Part shown: positions 30,116-42,370 of the stretch, piece after piece
How positions within the stretch are numbered: the stretch's first letter is position 1
How the letters are laid out: each line of letters starts with the position of its first letter
Source of the DNA: Carallia brachiata
Lineage: Eukaryota; Streptophyta; Magnoliopsida; Malpighiales; Rhizophoraceae
Length of the DNA: 64,000 nucleotides
NCBI GenBank assembly: GCA_021464245.1
Contig: JADCRB010000040.1
Location: 11,520,161-11,584,160, forward strand
Direction of reading: 5' to 3'
The notes under the pieces: model-generated
Database searches by the model: none
The model's input: the letters and a program-made list of their open reading frames with translations, nothing else
Told to the model about the DNA's origin: nothing
Position numbers and translations under genes: made by a program

Positions 30116-32369
30116 GCTGCACTCAATGGAAGGCTGTTGCCAGAAAATATGCCTCTATTCTGTGGGCGCATTGGGTTTGACCATGTGCCAGTTGCAGCCG
30201 ACATTAACCAGCCTTGCTATGACAGGAACTCGTGAAATGCCTATTGTTTGAATTTACTTAAAAACCCATCCGCCATTGAGGGCCACTCTCAATTTCTAAT
30301 TATATTTTGATTGTCTCTCGAATTTCCTCGTACTAATATTTGACTGGTTTCTTGTGGCGGCCATAAATCTTATATTTCACTAGCCTACACTTACATGCAT
30401 TAATGACACTAATAGTATGCTTAGATTGATAGAAAGTGGTGAAAAAAAAAAAAATAGTATAATGATAATGATATTATAATTAATAAAAAATTATGAAAAA
30501 AATAATTAAAAAATTATAAAAAAAATAAATAGTAATTTATGAGAGAAAAAATAAAAATTAATTGTTTACATTGATGAAAAATAAATAAAAAAATTATGAA
30601 AAATAATACAGTAAAAATGATGTTTGTTAATTTTAATTTTCCTTTCATTCTCTTTTCTTTTTCTTTTTCATCATGGCCAAACAAGCTATAAAAAATTCAG
30701 TGTACTTGAAACCTCAGCCGTGATCTTCCAATGTAATACATTCATGTGTGTGTACAAAAGAAAAATGTTTTTTGCTTCACAACGGTGACTTTAAAGTATT
30801 AAGAAAGTGATACGATTAGGTACATAGTTAAATTTGTTAAAAAAATAAATAAATAAATAAATTGATAGATATTATTAGATAGAACTATACTGCTGTTTAA
30901 ATGTATTTTTATGGTCTTATTCTATACAAAAAATAATGATATATTACTTTACAATTTATTAAGTTTAGCAAATGATAAATTGGAGCTTAAACAAGTTAAG
31001 TTGAGTTGAATTTTGACCTGTTCAAGGTCGATTCGTTTAGTTAAAGAGTCGAATCATGTCGAGTTTGTCTTTTATCGAGTCGAGTTTTGAGATTTTCACG
31101 AATATATTATTTAATATTATAGTATCAATACAAATAACTATAATCATAAAAATTATTTTTATAAATAGAATTAAATTATAAAAATTGCTTACTTTAATAA
31201 AATTAACTAATTAAAAAATAAATTTTATTTTTAATATATAATTATAAATATAACCGAGAACTCCAATAAGCAAATTATCCATAGTTATGAGATTTATGAA
31301 TGGTTAAATGCGTAAAATTTTATAATTATTCTCATAATAAGTTATTTCATAACTTAAATAAGCTTCCCAAATATATTCTAATGGCATAATAAATAAAAAT
31401 TTCAATAAATTTTAAAAAAGTTTTAAATGATTCTTAAACGAATTGTTCACAAATTTTATCGAATCGAACATATCCTTAATCAAGCTTAGTTTATTTATTA
31501 GACAAGTTTTGATATTGAATTTCAAATAAATTTTTATTAAGTCGAATTATTAAATTTTTAATGAATATATTAAACTATTAGTTTCGTTTATACTCTTACT
31601 GATAAATATCTTTTTTCCCTGGTTTGAGAGGAGAATCTTACATGAGCTTGTTGCGACGTATTGACTATTGCGCTAAATCCGTGGATCTTTCGTAAAAGAT
31701 ACCTTTCAGAATCTAATGTTTGCTTGTTAAAGTCGGGGGGCAGAATAAAGGAGTGCGAAAAGGACGACGAATAACGGGCATTAAGAATTACATTTCCATT
31801 GTTTATTTCAAAAGTGACGTAATTGTTGGGAAAAATATGTTTTACTTTTTATGCAGCTCCTATATTATAAAATGATTTTCATAGTTTTAGATAGAGTGAT
31901 TTTGAGGATTAGAAGTTTTGAGTTTAAATTTTAATTAAAATTAATTGGCAAAAAATTGAATATAGTTTTGATAGACACTCTATTGTTGTCAAAAGAAAAA
32001 CATAAATATTTAAAGAAATTATATCATGTGGGCTAAGCTATAATGTTTAAATTTATATACAATTTTATTAACCTATATCTATACACAAGATTTGATTTTA
32101 TTCATAAAAAAATAAGGGACAATCTAGAAACACACGACAACACGTGCCAAAACAAAGGAAACGTGAAATAATTTTTAAAAAATAAAAATATTAAATGTAC
32201 TATGTATTGAATTTTTTTGTTTATGAATTAAATTTAATTCTCTTTAAATTGACTTAAAAAAATCTAATTTTCTTTCACACGTGTATCTTCCGAGCTCTTA
32301 ACCTCGTAATCATCTAGTCGTGCACTTCCTAATAACTGCAGTTTGAAAGTATTGGAGATGCTTTTAAGA

Positions 32370-33180
32370 TTAGGATATGTATATTTTTTATTCTAAATTT
32401 TTAAATTTTTTTATATTCGAGTTTTAAATTTTTTTGACATTTTATTTGAATTTTAAATTTTTTGATTTCTTATTACATCAGATATTTAAGTTAAAAAAGT
32501 GGTCAATTCATTAATAAATAAGTTTAATTTAATAAAAATTATTTAAAAAAAGTTAAATATATAAATTAAATATTTTTTTTATCAATAAAATATGTATATT
32601 AAATATTATTTTTAATCAATAAATTTATAAATTAAATAATTAATATGCATATTTTTGATAGAAAAGACATTCCATTTATATATTTAATTTTTTTAAAATA
32701 ATTTTTCGTAAAGTTAAAATTATTTTTTAATAGATTGATCACTTTTGGTAAATAGAGAGACTGATTTGGTAAAAAGTTAAATATATGAATTAAATATAAA
32801 AAAAGTGGTCAATTCATTAATAAATAAGTTTAATTTAATAAAAATTATTTTAAAAAAGTTAAATATATGAATTAAATATTTTTTTATCAATAAAATATGC
32901 ATATTAAATATTTTTTTAATCAATAAATTTACAAATTAAATAACTAACATGTATATTTTTGATAGAAAAGACATTCTATTTATATATTTAATATTTTTTA
33001 AAATAATTTTTTGTAAAGTTAAAATTATTTTTTAATAGATTGATCACTTTTGATAAATAGAAAGACTGATTTGGTAAAAAATTAAAAGGTTTAAAACTCA
33101 AATGAAATGTTAAAAAAGTTTAAAACTCAAATGTAAAACAACTTAAAAGTTTAGACTAAAAAATATGCACATCTCTTTTA
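32370..33180. mobile_element. Long-TIR AT-rich element (copy A) with an internal tandem duplication
   Basis: The left end (TATTTTTTATTCTAAATTTT) and right end (AGTTTAGACTAAAAAATA) are inverted copies, and the adjacent stretches with TTTGAGTTTTAAA-type words also pair. A block containing GTGGTCAATTCATTAATAAA starts at 32499 and recurs at 32805, so about 306 bp are tandemly duplicated. A second copy of the family without the duplication is at 51965-52455. No coding capacity. Confidence 0.6.
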
Positions 33181-33717
33181 AGATTATTGTTGTAGTCTAA
33201 GTCGAACGTTATCAAATCAAAAATCTTGAGTACGAAAACTACTAAGTCAGTAAAACTAAATATAGTCTTTCTCTTTATAATGCTGAATTATATTATAACT
33301 ATTCAACAATTTAAAATTATCCTAAGAATAAAAGTAATATCGTTGGCAGAATTGTGAACATCAACTATGCCTTCTTATTTTTTTGACCAAAAAAAAGATT
33401 GAAAGTCTTGAGTCCAGTCAAGTGAAATCAAATAACACAAAAGAAGAATAAAAAAAACCTATTTTACGCTAAACAAAAAGGGTATTGTTACGGGCCAGAT
33501 GTTCGTGACTAAATTGCATCCATACGACATTAAGTTTGTATAATGAGACATATATTTTGTATAATTATAATTAAAAAAATATAAATAAAAAATAATATTT
33601 TTTATATTATTTTTTATTATTATAATTATACAAAATATAACACTTATTATACAAAATATAAATCTAAATAATATTTAGCCCACTAAATCATACGATGATA
33701 AAACTTTTTCCAATCCT

Positions 33718-33726
33718 AAAATATCT
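33718..33726 (+). promoter_or_regulatory. Evening element (distal)
   Basis: Perfect AAAATATCT, the site bound by CCA1/LHY/RVE MYB-like clock factors, 347 bp before the COR27/28-like ATG. Confidence 0.7.
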
Positions 33727-33833
33727 AAAAGGTGAAAAGCGCGGGAATTACGTTAAAAATCTAAAACAGAACAAAGGTGGCCGAAAAAGGGCAGTGAGCC
33801 GCCACGTAATCTTAAGGCACAAGTCAGGACAAG

Positions 33834-33842
33834 AGATATTTT
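33834..33842 (-). promoter_or_regulatory. Evening element (inverted)
   Basis: AGATATTTT on the plus strand, i.e. a perfect AAAATATCT on the minus strand. It faces the third element across 12 bases. Confidence 0.7.
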
Positions 33843-33854
33843 CGCGACTGAAAC

Positions 33855-33863
33855 AAAATATCT
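33855..33863 (+). promoter_or_regulatory. Evening element (proximal)
   Basis: Perfect AAAATATCT, 210 bp before the ATG of the COR27/28-like gene. Confidence 0.75.
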
Positions 33864-33907
33864 GGTTGTTCAGCCTTAGCTTCTATCTCTAATCAGCATC
33901 CGAAGAT

Positions 33908-33940
33908 GACGTGGCACCAGATGGTCCCACGACACGTGTA
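33908..33940 (+). promoter_or_regulatory. ACGT-core cluster (G-box/ABRE-like)
   Basis: GACGTGGCAC at about 33908 and GACACGTGTA with a palindromic CACGTG at 33933-33938, between the proximal evening element and the ATG. Another GCCACGTAA lies at about 33801. These are candidate sites for bHLH/PIF, HY5 or ABF-type bZIP factors. Confidence 0.5.
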
Positions 33941-34072
33941 AAGAAAAGCGGCGACAATAAAGCCTCTTTTGTCCTCCACATCCTATAATTTCGCTCCCTC
34001 TCTCGCCATTTTTGCATACATTAAATTTTCCTTCTGAAAAGCATAATAATATATTGAAATCAACACAAATGG

Positions 34073-36671
34073 ATGATTGCAGGAGAAGAAGTAAACCCCG
34101 TACGAACAGGCTCCCAAAAGTCCAGGTTAACTCGGGGTGACGGCGAGTCAGACGAGTTCGCTAGACTGGTATTGATTTCTTGGCCTGCTACAATTTCTTT
34201 TTTTTTTTTTGTTTTTGAAAAAATTTTGTTCATCTTTGTTGCAGATATAAAATTTGTTTCTGCTTGCTTGTTTGTAAACTGGGAAGTAATTAAAAAAAAA
34301 AGCCAAACTGATATTTTTTAAATTATTTATTTATATAATGATGTGTATTACTTTTTTTTTCCATTGTAGTTACTATATATGTTTTTTTTTTTTCTTCTTT
34401 TGTTCGATTGGTGTGATGTTCTAGTTGTCTAAGATCTTCACTTATTTGGTTAGATAGTAAACGGCTCGCCCCTCTTAAATGGTAGAATTAGACGTATGAA
34501 TTGGGTTCCAGCTTTCCCTACACCCTTCTCATATATGTACTCTAATACCGTGTTTGGAGTAAGAGGAGAGGTGAAAAAAGAAAGGATAAGAAAAAGAAAG
34601 TGGGGACAAAATAAAATTATTTGTAGTAGTGAAGAAAGTTTAGAGCAAAGAAATATGGTAAAAGAAAAAATAAATATTAATTTGTGAGAGAAAAAATAGT
34701 GAAAAAAATAAATTACTTAGATAAAAATAGGAAGTTGAGGGTAAAAAATTTAAAAATAAATAAATAAATAAATAATAATAATTATAATTTTTTTTTCTCT
34801 CCATCTTGTTTGGATAAGGATTTGTTTATTTTCATTGTAAAATATGGGAAAGATTTTTGTTAAAAAATAAAAATTTATTTATTTTTCTTTTATTATTTTC
34901 TTTTTTACTAATTTCTTATCAATCTAAAAATTTTACTTTTTCATAATTTTTTCTCACAACATTCGTTCTTATTTTTTTTTAATTATTTTTTTCTCACTTA
35001 TTTTCATTTATTTAAACCACTTTTTATTCTCATAATTTTTTTACGCACTTTCTTACTAATCCAAACACACCATAACAAAGAAGGTCCTGCTGGGTTGCAA
35101 ACGGTCTGGTAAGGCTTACTGGACTCGTGGGGTTTGTTTTCTTATGAGTTTATAGTAGATAGGCTGGTGCAGCGATCCAGCACAATCTTGTGAGTCTGTT
35201 GAGTCCTGCAGCTCCAGCATAGGCATTTCTTTGAGATTTTACTATTTCTCATTAAAACTAGTAAAAGATTTTGTGGTAAACTCCATTTAATTTTAATGTA
35301 ATTATGTATGTACTTTTATCTGGGCATGCTTGGTTTTATTTCATGACATCCACCAAATCCTTGAAATTGAACCCCAGGGATGGCCTCTGACAATTGTATT
35401 GTATATGAATAACAGGATTCGCCGGTAACAGAGTCGAGGTCCACGGAATGGACCGATGAGAAGCACAGTCTCTACCTTAAATCCATGGAAGCGTCATTTG
35501 TTGATCAATTATATAATTCCATGGAACTTCTTGGTTGGAACTCAGAGAAGCAAGTGTTGGATCCAAAGTTGCCCCAATATGCCAAGTGTGACAGCCGCAC
35601 TTCTTCTGGCCAGGTTGGAAAGATAAACCCTTTTGTTTGCTTTGTATGTTCATGCAATTTTTGGTGAATGCGCTGCTTTTGTATAGCTTCTTCCATCTCA
35701 TTTTTTTTCTTGATACTTATTCCAGTTTAAGGTTCTTCGAAATGGTGGCTGGCAGAAGATTAATTTTCAAAGGCCTGAAACGCGAAGAAATGTGGGAAAT
35801 GAATCCCTTGGCCTTTTGGCTAGTCCATGGATCCAGCACTTTATATGTGCGAGGAAACCCCAGGTGGTGCCTTCTTCCACCATTCAAGAAACTGCTGTGG
35901 CCCAAAGTCGAGCAATGAATCGAAACGCAATGAATCGAAACGGGCAGAAGGCAACATCTTCTGGATCATCAGCAACTACTTGTTCAAAGCATTCTTCTCA
36001 TCGTTCTCAGGGTCATACAGATCATCACAATGTGGTTGATGACAATACAGGTGCGGTCTTTTAAGATTTTGGAATGTCCTTGAAGATCCTTTGTTTCCGC
36101 TCTGCTTTGCAGCTTTGCCAATGAATCTGTTTCCTAAATTGGAGATCATACTGGGTTATTTTGATTGATATCCCCAAACTTGATATGTAATGATATTTAC
36201 TTCCTCATATTGTCACTTGCTTCTTAATTCCATGCTACACTGCGATTTAGAGTAAGTAGAAATGTGTAGTTTCAATGTGTCAATGTGGTAAACCTTATCT
36301 GCATTGTGAATTTGCCTATGTCCTGACTGGGAGCTCTCCCAGATGCTTCGAGTGCTCCTGTTAAAGGAAAATAATACAAAAATGTGTGGTCTTTACTGTT
36401 CTTGTTGGTGTAGAGATGTCAGATCAAAACTTCATGGATGAAGATGTCAAAGACGAGAAGGCAAGTGCCTCCAGCTCCAAGAGGATGAAAACTCTGGCGA
36501 TTGATGTTTCAGGTAGTGATCAGGTAGCATCCGAATTCATTTAGTCCGTATCTGTTCACAGGACTTGTTTTCCACAAAAATATTACCATTGTAATGTTTG
36601 ATTAATACATCACTGAAATGTTATTGCAGGTTGTCCCATGTGGGAAGCCTCCCATGACTGCAGCTACATAA
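34073..36671 (+). CDS. COR27/COR28-like cold- and clock-regulated protein
   Basis: COR27 and COR28 are small nuclear plant proteins that link blue light, cold and the circadian clock and have no known enzymatic domain. Exons: 34073-34168, 35416-35613, 35726-36050, 36414-36523, 36630-36671, together 257 codons (256 residues and TAA), all with GT..AG and phase kept. The hallmark block lies in exon 2 (TEWTDEKHSLYLKSMEASF, then DQLYNSMELLGW) and continues at exon 3 (GQFKVLRNGGWQKINFQR, then LASPWIQHF). The rest is polar and likely disordered, with an acidic patch and a basic KRM near the end. The start is chosen because the overlapping upstream ATG at 34069 hits a stop soon after. Regulation fits the family: three perfect evening elements and a G-box lie upstream. 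The gene name rests on recalled family motifs. Confidence 0.82.
34550..35071. mobile_element. MITE in the first intron of the COR27/28-like gene
   Basis: The left end GTGTTTGGAGTAAGAGGAGA and the right end, in reverse complement GTGTGTTTGGATTAGTAAGA, form the terminal inverted repeats. The interior is purine-rich on the left arm and pyrimidine-rich on the right, and also pairs imperfectly. There is no ORF with a transposase signature. Target duplication unclear. Confidence 0.5.
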
Positions 36672-38274
36672 ACGATTTGCAACATTAAGCAGGATTTGGT
36701 GATTTAGCACGGCTGGATTGTGTGACCATTTCGCTACCTCATGAAGAGATTGAGGAATTTGATCAAATTTCAAAAGTTCGCAACGAGAGAAACCTGAGAT
36801 ACCCATTTGGTGCCTGCGAAGACGAGTAAGGTGGAAGAAAGCTCTGTAGCCATTGGCTACTGATCCTTTAATCCGCAGTGTATATTTTCAACCAAACATG
36901 AGATATTTTATATGCCTTAGATGGTCGGAACATGTACAGTAATAGAGGTTTGCAGATTAAGTTGTGATCAGTGAGTGCTTAAGTTCGACCCGCACGAGGA
37001 GTCATAATAGATTTCACGGTCGGGTGATTACAAACAATGTTTGAGTTGATTTCCACTTTCGAACAATCTGAGAATGTGATTGGTATTGTTGTGTTCTTTT
37101 TTTCTTTTTTAACATTGAATTGGACGCAAGCTCTGAAAAAGGACCAATTGTGATTATAGCCTCTTATTGTGAGCCACCCATCTTACAAGCTCAATGTTGT
37201 GCACCTAAACGTTGGCTTCAGAACCAAAATGGAAAATACGAATGATCTCCCCTTATTTTGGAGGTCCAGGAGCCCTATCGTAAAACTCACCACGATTGAT
37301 TTCCATGAAGGGCATCCAGCATTCCTATGTTCAAAATGGCAAGCAAGTGTTAACATGCTATATGGCGGACCTTCAAAATGGACAAAAAAACTGGTTGGCA
37401 TTTTCATAATGCTGTAATAAATGAGTTGGAAGGAAACATGGAAGTCTGTTCCAAGGTAGTTTTTTTATAAGAAGAAGCCTCCATAGGGGTAAGGTAGGAT
37501 AAGGGGGCTTTAGTTGCAAATTCTGGAACACAATTTATTGGGTAGAAAAAGCACAGAATGATGAATTTCTTCATTCCCCAATTTTGATTTCTGCCCAATG
37601 AATATCTGTACCTTTTGTTTTTAGTCAAACTAAATTTTATCTAATATAGTGTACTGCTTTTAGAGATGTTTTCCCAATTGGTTAATTCATTTAGTGAGCG
37701 CTGTGTTATGATATATGGGACCAGAACTGTCGCAGATTTTGCTTGTATGAATAAAGCTGTTGAAGATCCAAAGAACAGCCCAGCACCAGCATGCCTCCGG
37801 GTGGTTTTTTGTTTTGCTTGCTGCCTGGCCCATTTCACTGACCTTTTATTCAAGCCTCTTGGTGGATTCCTTTTCAGATTAGGCATTTTGTTTAACCTTT
37901 TACTGTCCCCATGTATGTCATCGAGCTTAATACTTCAGTTTCTTTATCTCAATTTGTGCTATTCGATTGTATGCTACCACACATTATATGCAGTGGTGGA
38001 GCCACTCACAAACCAGTGGGGGCACTTGCCCCGAATGGAATTTAAAAATTTTCAATTCATAGGTAAATTTTAAGATTGTTTTACCAAAAATTCCTTCTCC
38101 TCCCATTGAAAAATTACTTTTGTCTCTGCTGAAAAATAATTTTTATCCTCACTTAATTTAAAAACTGAAAATTAAAAAAAAAAAGTTTAGATATATGATT
38201 TACAAAACTTTGTAAACTGAAGTACACTCTAGTAATTGTGCTCTTGGCATAAACTTGTGGTTTAATGTTGTTAG
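36672..38274. other. COR27/28-like 3' flank and intergenic DNA
   Basis: 36672-36960 is probably the 3' UTR. From 36960 to 37990 the composition is balanced, with a plus frame of 135 codons at 37666-38073 that has no recognised family. Its end overlaps a repeat-like stretch (GTGGTGGAGCCACTCACAAA at 37993, GGGGCACTTGCCCCGAATGG at 38018) that looks like a transposable-element end, so I do not call a gene. Confidence 0.35.
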
Positions 38275-39151
38275 TGTAAACATTAAATAAAAAAAAAAAA
38301 GTCAATAGTCGACTTATTTCTTTCGCATGTATGTTTTAACACGGAAAAGTCGACTTATTCTTTTCCCAAGCATGCTCTCACAAGAAAAAATCGACTTATT
38401 CCTTTCGCACGCATACTTTCACACGGAAAACTCGACTTATTCCTTTCACACATATCCTTTCACACGAGAGGGGAAACCCTATAAATAGGCCCCTACCCCT
38501 CAGTTCAAAACAGATTCAGCAAATCTGTAAATAGAAAAATTCAGAGAATTTGAGAGAAAAAAAATTTTTGAAAATCTCTCAAGAAAATTTCTCCTTTCTT
38601 ACGTGCTTTTACTTTGCAGTATACTCTTCTAACTCCTTTTTGAGAGATATTTCAGGGATAAATTCCAAAAAAATTTGCTGTTTTCATTTCTAAAATTATT
38701 TTTAAATTTATAATCTCGGATCGTTCTAAATCTGAATTTATGATAATATAAATCTAAAAATATCAAATTACTACAAATCCGGTTGGAATTAAGTCTCATA
38801 CAGCTCTCAGCAAAATTCAGGCAACTCATGCGAAAACAAGTCCCTTCGAGCCTCGGTAAAATTAAGACAGATCGGCTTAGATCAAATCTCTGCGGTTCTT
38901 AAACGTAGCCCAGACGTCTACCTCAGATTTAGTTTCAGTGTACTCAGTTTAAGATAAAGATGTGAAAATTATTTCTATCAAAATCAAGCTCGTGCAGCCA
39001 TTGACGGAGTCAAAAAAAATAAGAAATACTAATCGAAGAATTTACGGATATCGACCATACGTAAATTTTCTTTTATTTTTAAATTTTTATTTGTAATTTA
39101 TTTTTATATTTTCAAGTCTAACTGTTTTAAACTTGAAATTTACCCATTACA
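38275..39151 (+). mobile_element. Solo LTR of a gypsy element related to the one at 53.4-57.7 kb
   Basis: The sequence starts TGTAAAC and ends TTACCCATTACA (TG..CA). It contains TATAAATA at 38480-38487, followed by CCCCTCAGTTCAAAA, and continues through ATTCAGCAAATCTGTAAA to the 3' end. All of this is shared with the LTRs at 53449 and 56983. The 5-base flanks are GTTAG (left) and ATTAG (right), a target duplication with one change. No internal region follows, which suggests unequal recombination between former LTRs. The upstream U3 part differs from its relatives. Confidence 0.8.
38307..38470. repeat. Four 41-bp tandem repeats in the U3 of the solo LTR
   Basis: Units start at 38307, 38348, 38389 and 38430. 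Each contains TCGACTTATT, then a TTTC-rich part and CACACGGAA-like ends. They are diverged but keep the exact 41-bp length. Such U3 repeats often act as enhancers in LTR elements; that role is inferred. Confidence 0.8.
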
Positions 39152-41716
39152 ATTAGTTTCGAGAATTATTATTAATATTATTATTTTTCCGTTAGAATTA
39201 ATAGGTAAGTGATAAAAAATTTAGGTGTGAGATAGAACTGCAATTTAAATCTTGTTCTCTTTTTTTTTTTTTGTTTAAAATCATTTAATATTTAATTTAT
39301 TAAATTAATTTATTTAAACTAATTCAAATAAAATCTTAAAAAATTATAATAAATATTTAATATAACTATGTTCATAAAACTTAAATTTAAAATATCTAAC
39401 TCAACGACAACAAACTTTTACTATTTATACCAGTAATTGTTTATTCATTCCCCTCCTTTCTGTTTCTATTGAGTGGAGGCCACTTTCTCAACAAGCCTCG
39501 GGATTTGTGTACTGGGTAAGGCTAGATGAAACTCAAAAAGGCCGGCGCCGAACTGCGAAACTCTTGCAAGCCCATGAATTGTGTCAGTTCAGTTAGGCCG
39601 AACAGGCATGGGTTCTAAAGTTACTTGCAATGCAGCTCAAAATTAAGTTCAGCAATCCACTGGCAATGATTCCGTAAGTATCCTCATGCGCACTGGGCGT
39701 GCTATTTTGTTCGAATGGCTGTCAATTTGTTGTCATTGGACAAAGATTCGCTGCTAAATTTGCGACAATTATCAACGAGTCATAGTTAGTGAGTGTTGGA
39801 ATCGTATTTAAAATTAAAGATATTAAATTCAAGTCTTAATCTCAATCAATCAACCAAAAAAAAATTACAATAATTTTTCAAGTATTTTTAATCTAATTGA
39901 ATTGGTGAGAGAGATATAAGTATGAATTCTCACCCTTAAATTTATTATATATCTCTCAAATAATTAATAAATTTACCTTAATTAATTGGTAAGAGAGATA
40001 TAACTATGTATATCTCTCAAATGTTTAACTAATTTACCTTAATCATCACAAAAGGGGAAAAAAATAGAGACAAAGATTTGATGATTGATTGAAACTTGTG
40101 AAAAATCCTAGGTCAATTGATTCAGCATCCGATGGAAACATAATTGTCTTCTACCTTTGTGTGTGTGTGTGTGTGTGTGTGTTAAAAAGATGAAAATAAA
40201 TAAATAAATAAAAATGTCGGGCTTGATAGAGGATGGCTTTGTAATGGATGACAGTCCATACCCACGTAGCCATGAAAATGACATGTCAAAGATTCACGAA
40301 GCACACAGTAATGTGCAAAAGGGTGGTAGCCAAATGTTTTCACAGGGTAGAAGAAGCAAAATTTAACACACCACCACTAGAAGTCCCAGGAATATATAAA
40401 AAGATGAAAAAACTTTAAAGCCAACCACAAATTCTAAAACACCACACTTCCCTCCCCACACACCCCCCGAAAAAAAAAAATCTAAAGAGTACGGATATTG
40501 CAATCAATTGCACTACGAAAAGATGATGATTTTTGGTGATCCTGAGCCCACCTTCAATCTATGGGAAAAAAATATTTTTTTACTAAATTTTAAAATAATA
40601 ATAAAATTATATAAACTGTTAAATAGTTAAATTTGTGAAAAAAAAATATATATTAAATATTATTGAATAAATCTGTATAACTTTAATCATGTAATTTTAT
40701 CCATATTCATCGATTTTAAGTGATTGATGGAGATATTAGTGGAATTTGAAAGAGCTGTCACGGTCTTCAGTCTTCACCAACCTATTGATTCCGGCCATGG
40801 TGTCTGGCCATAAACCCAACAAACATTCAAAAAAAAAAAAAAAAAGGAATTGTGGGATAGATTCCCCATCCCCATTTGCCTTAAGCCAATAATTCACACT
40901 TTCGGAGAATACTCACAGCTGGATCAAGTGAGGTGGCTGATTGAAAGTCGAAGTTGTAGGCCCTCTAAAGGATCTAAAGGATCATGCTCATTGGGCTAAC
41001 GCCCGATTATTTGATACGGATGTTAACCAAAGATTCGACATCAACCACCAATTTTTCTTTCTTTTTTTTTTTTTTTTTCCCCACATCTCTGCATTGTGAT
41101 GAACAGCTATAAAAATTAAGAATATCTAGCACCCCCACCTTTCATTTCCACCGAGTCATTTTCTGCCTTATGTTAATGTTATAATTATGTTCAAAAAATC
41201 ACAAGTAACCATGCAATAATACTCTCACCTTTCTTTTTCTTTTATATCCTTTTCTTTTTCACTGATATATGCCTTCCATTTTTGGTCAATTATTTTGTGC
41301 TAGTCAGATAGGAATAAGGCACATCGTGCTCGGAGTTGGGTCAATTTGTCTCATGCACTTTTGCTTCGATAAATTTTGACTCCTTTTTTTGATTAGCAAA
41401 CTTTTTTGCATTATTATCTCTATGGGGGATATCTAAATAGTTTTAAGTTTAGATCTATTTACAAAATTTCAGATTTTAATCTTAAAAAAAGAGTATATAA
41501 ATTTATAAAAATAAGAAAAATTATTCTTACTATATAACTCATAGTGTAATGAATTTTCCAATAAAAAAAATTCCTTAAATAACTTTGAAAATCAACGAGA
41601 CAATGTATTAAAAAAATAATAATGATAAGACAACAACCATGGCAGGATAGGCAATGGGCCGGGCCACCAGTTTAAAGATGGGAAAAGTGGGCCACAACAT
41701 GTAATTATCTTTACTA

Positions 41717-41775
41717 ATCATTGCTTTGTTTTCCCTTTTTCTTTTTGAATTTTTTTCTGCTGATCATTGCTTTGT
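41717..41775. repeat. T-rich insertion between 13-bp duplications
   Basis: ATCATTGCTTTGT at 41717-41729 and 41763-41775 flanks a 33-base T-rich insert. Confidence 0.5.
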
Positions 41776-42320
41776 AATTTTTTTCTTCTTCTTTTTGAAT
41801 TAGACAAAGATTTTCCGTATGGGACAAAACACAAGTACTTTTACATTGTGTTTAGATAGGATCTTAGGGGAGAGAAAAGTGAGAGTGAAAAAAATGAAGA
41901 AAAGAATAAATGAGAGTGAAAATTTTTTTTTATCATCTTTTATATTTTAAAAAAAGTAATGTGAGGGGGTCAAAATAAAAATATCTTATTTGAAAAATAG
42001 TAGAAAGTGAGAATGATGAAAATAATATGTAGAAAAAAGAAGAAAAATTCTGTGAAATACATTAAATGTAAATCAGTGTTTTCAAAGTATATATTTGAGT
42101 ATTTTTTTTTATAAAGTCTCAGTTAGGTCAAATTACGCTGATTTATGCCAACATAGATACCAGTTTAACCAATTTCTATCAAAAAATAAAATGAAAATTA
42201 AATATTTGAGACTAGTTTGAAAACTCAATAAATTTTAAGATTCAATAGTAAAAATTTCCAAAGGTTTCCATAAATTAGTCTAAACCTCAAAGGATAACCC
42301 TTACACAATCACACAATTAA

Positions 42321-42370
42321 GGTTTCACACACTTATCCTCAAAAAAAAAAAAAAAAAGGTTTCACACACT
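42321..42370. repeat. Poly(A) micro-insertion between 13-bp duplications
   Basis: GGTTTCACACACT at 42321-42333 and again at 42358-42370. The insert is tatcctc plus about 17 A. Confidence 0.65.

Larger units (their letters stand above)
29532..33700. other. Kinase 3' flank, then AT-rich intergenic DNA with MITEs
   Basis: The first few hundred bases are probably 3' UTR. After 30.4 kb the DNA is strongly AT-rich with several decayed repeats: a SINE-like fragment, a GCTTAGATTG...CCAAACAAGC inverted element at about 30417-30690, and a long AT-rich element at 32370-33180. No coding exon was found. Confidence 0.4.

Noticed and set aside
37666..38073. 135-codon plus frame after the COR27/28-like gene
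   Set aside because: Its last part overlaps a transposable-element-like end (GTGGTGGAGCCAC...), and no domain or conserved motif is visible.
38307..38470. Regular 41-bp repeats as a CRISPR-like array
   Set aside because: The repeats are contiguous without spacers, diverged, and lie inside an LTR in a plant genome.
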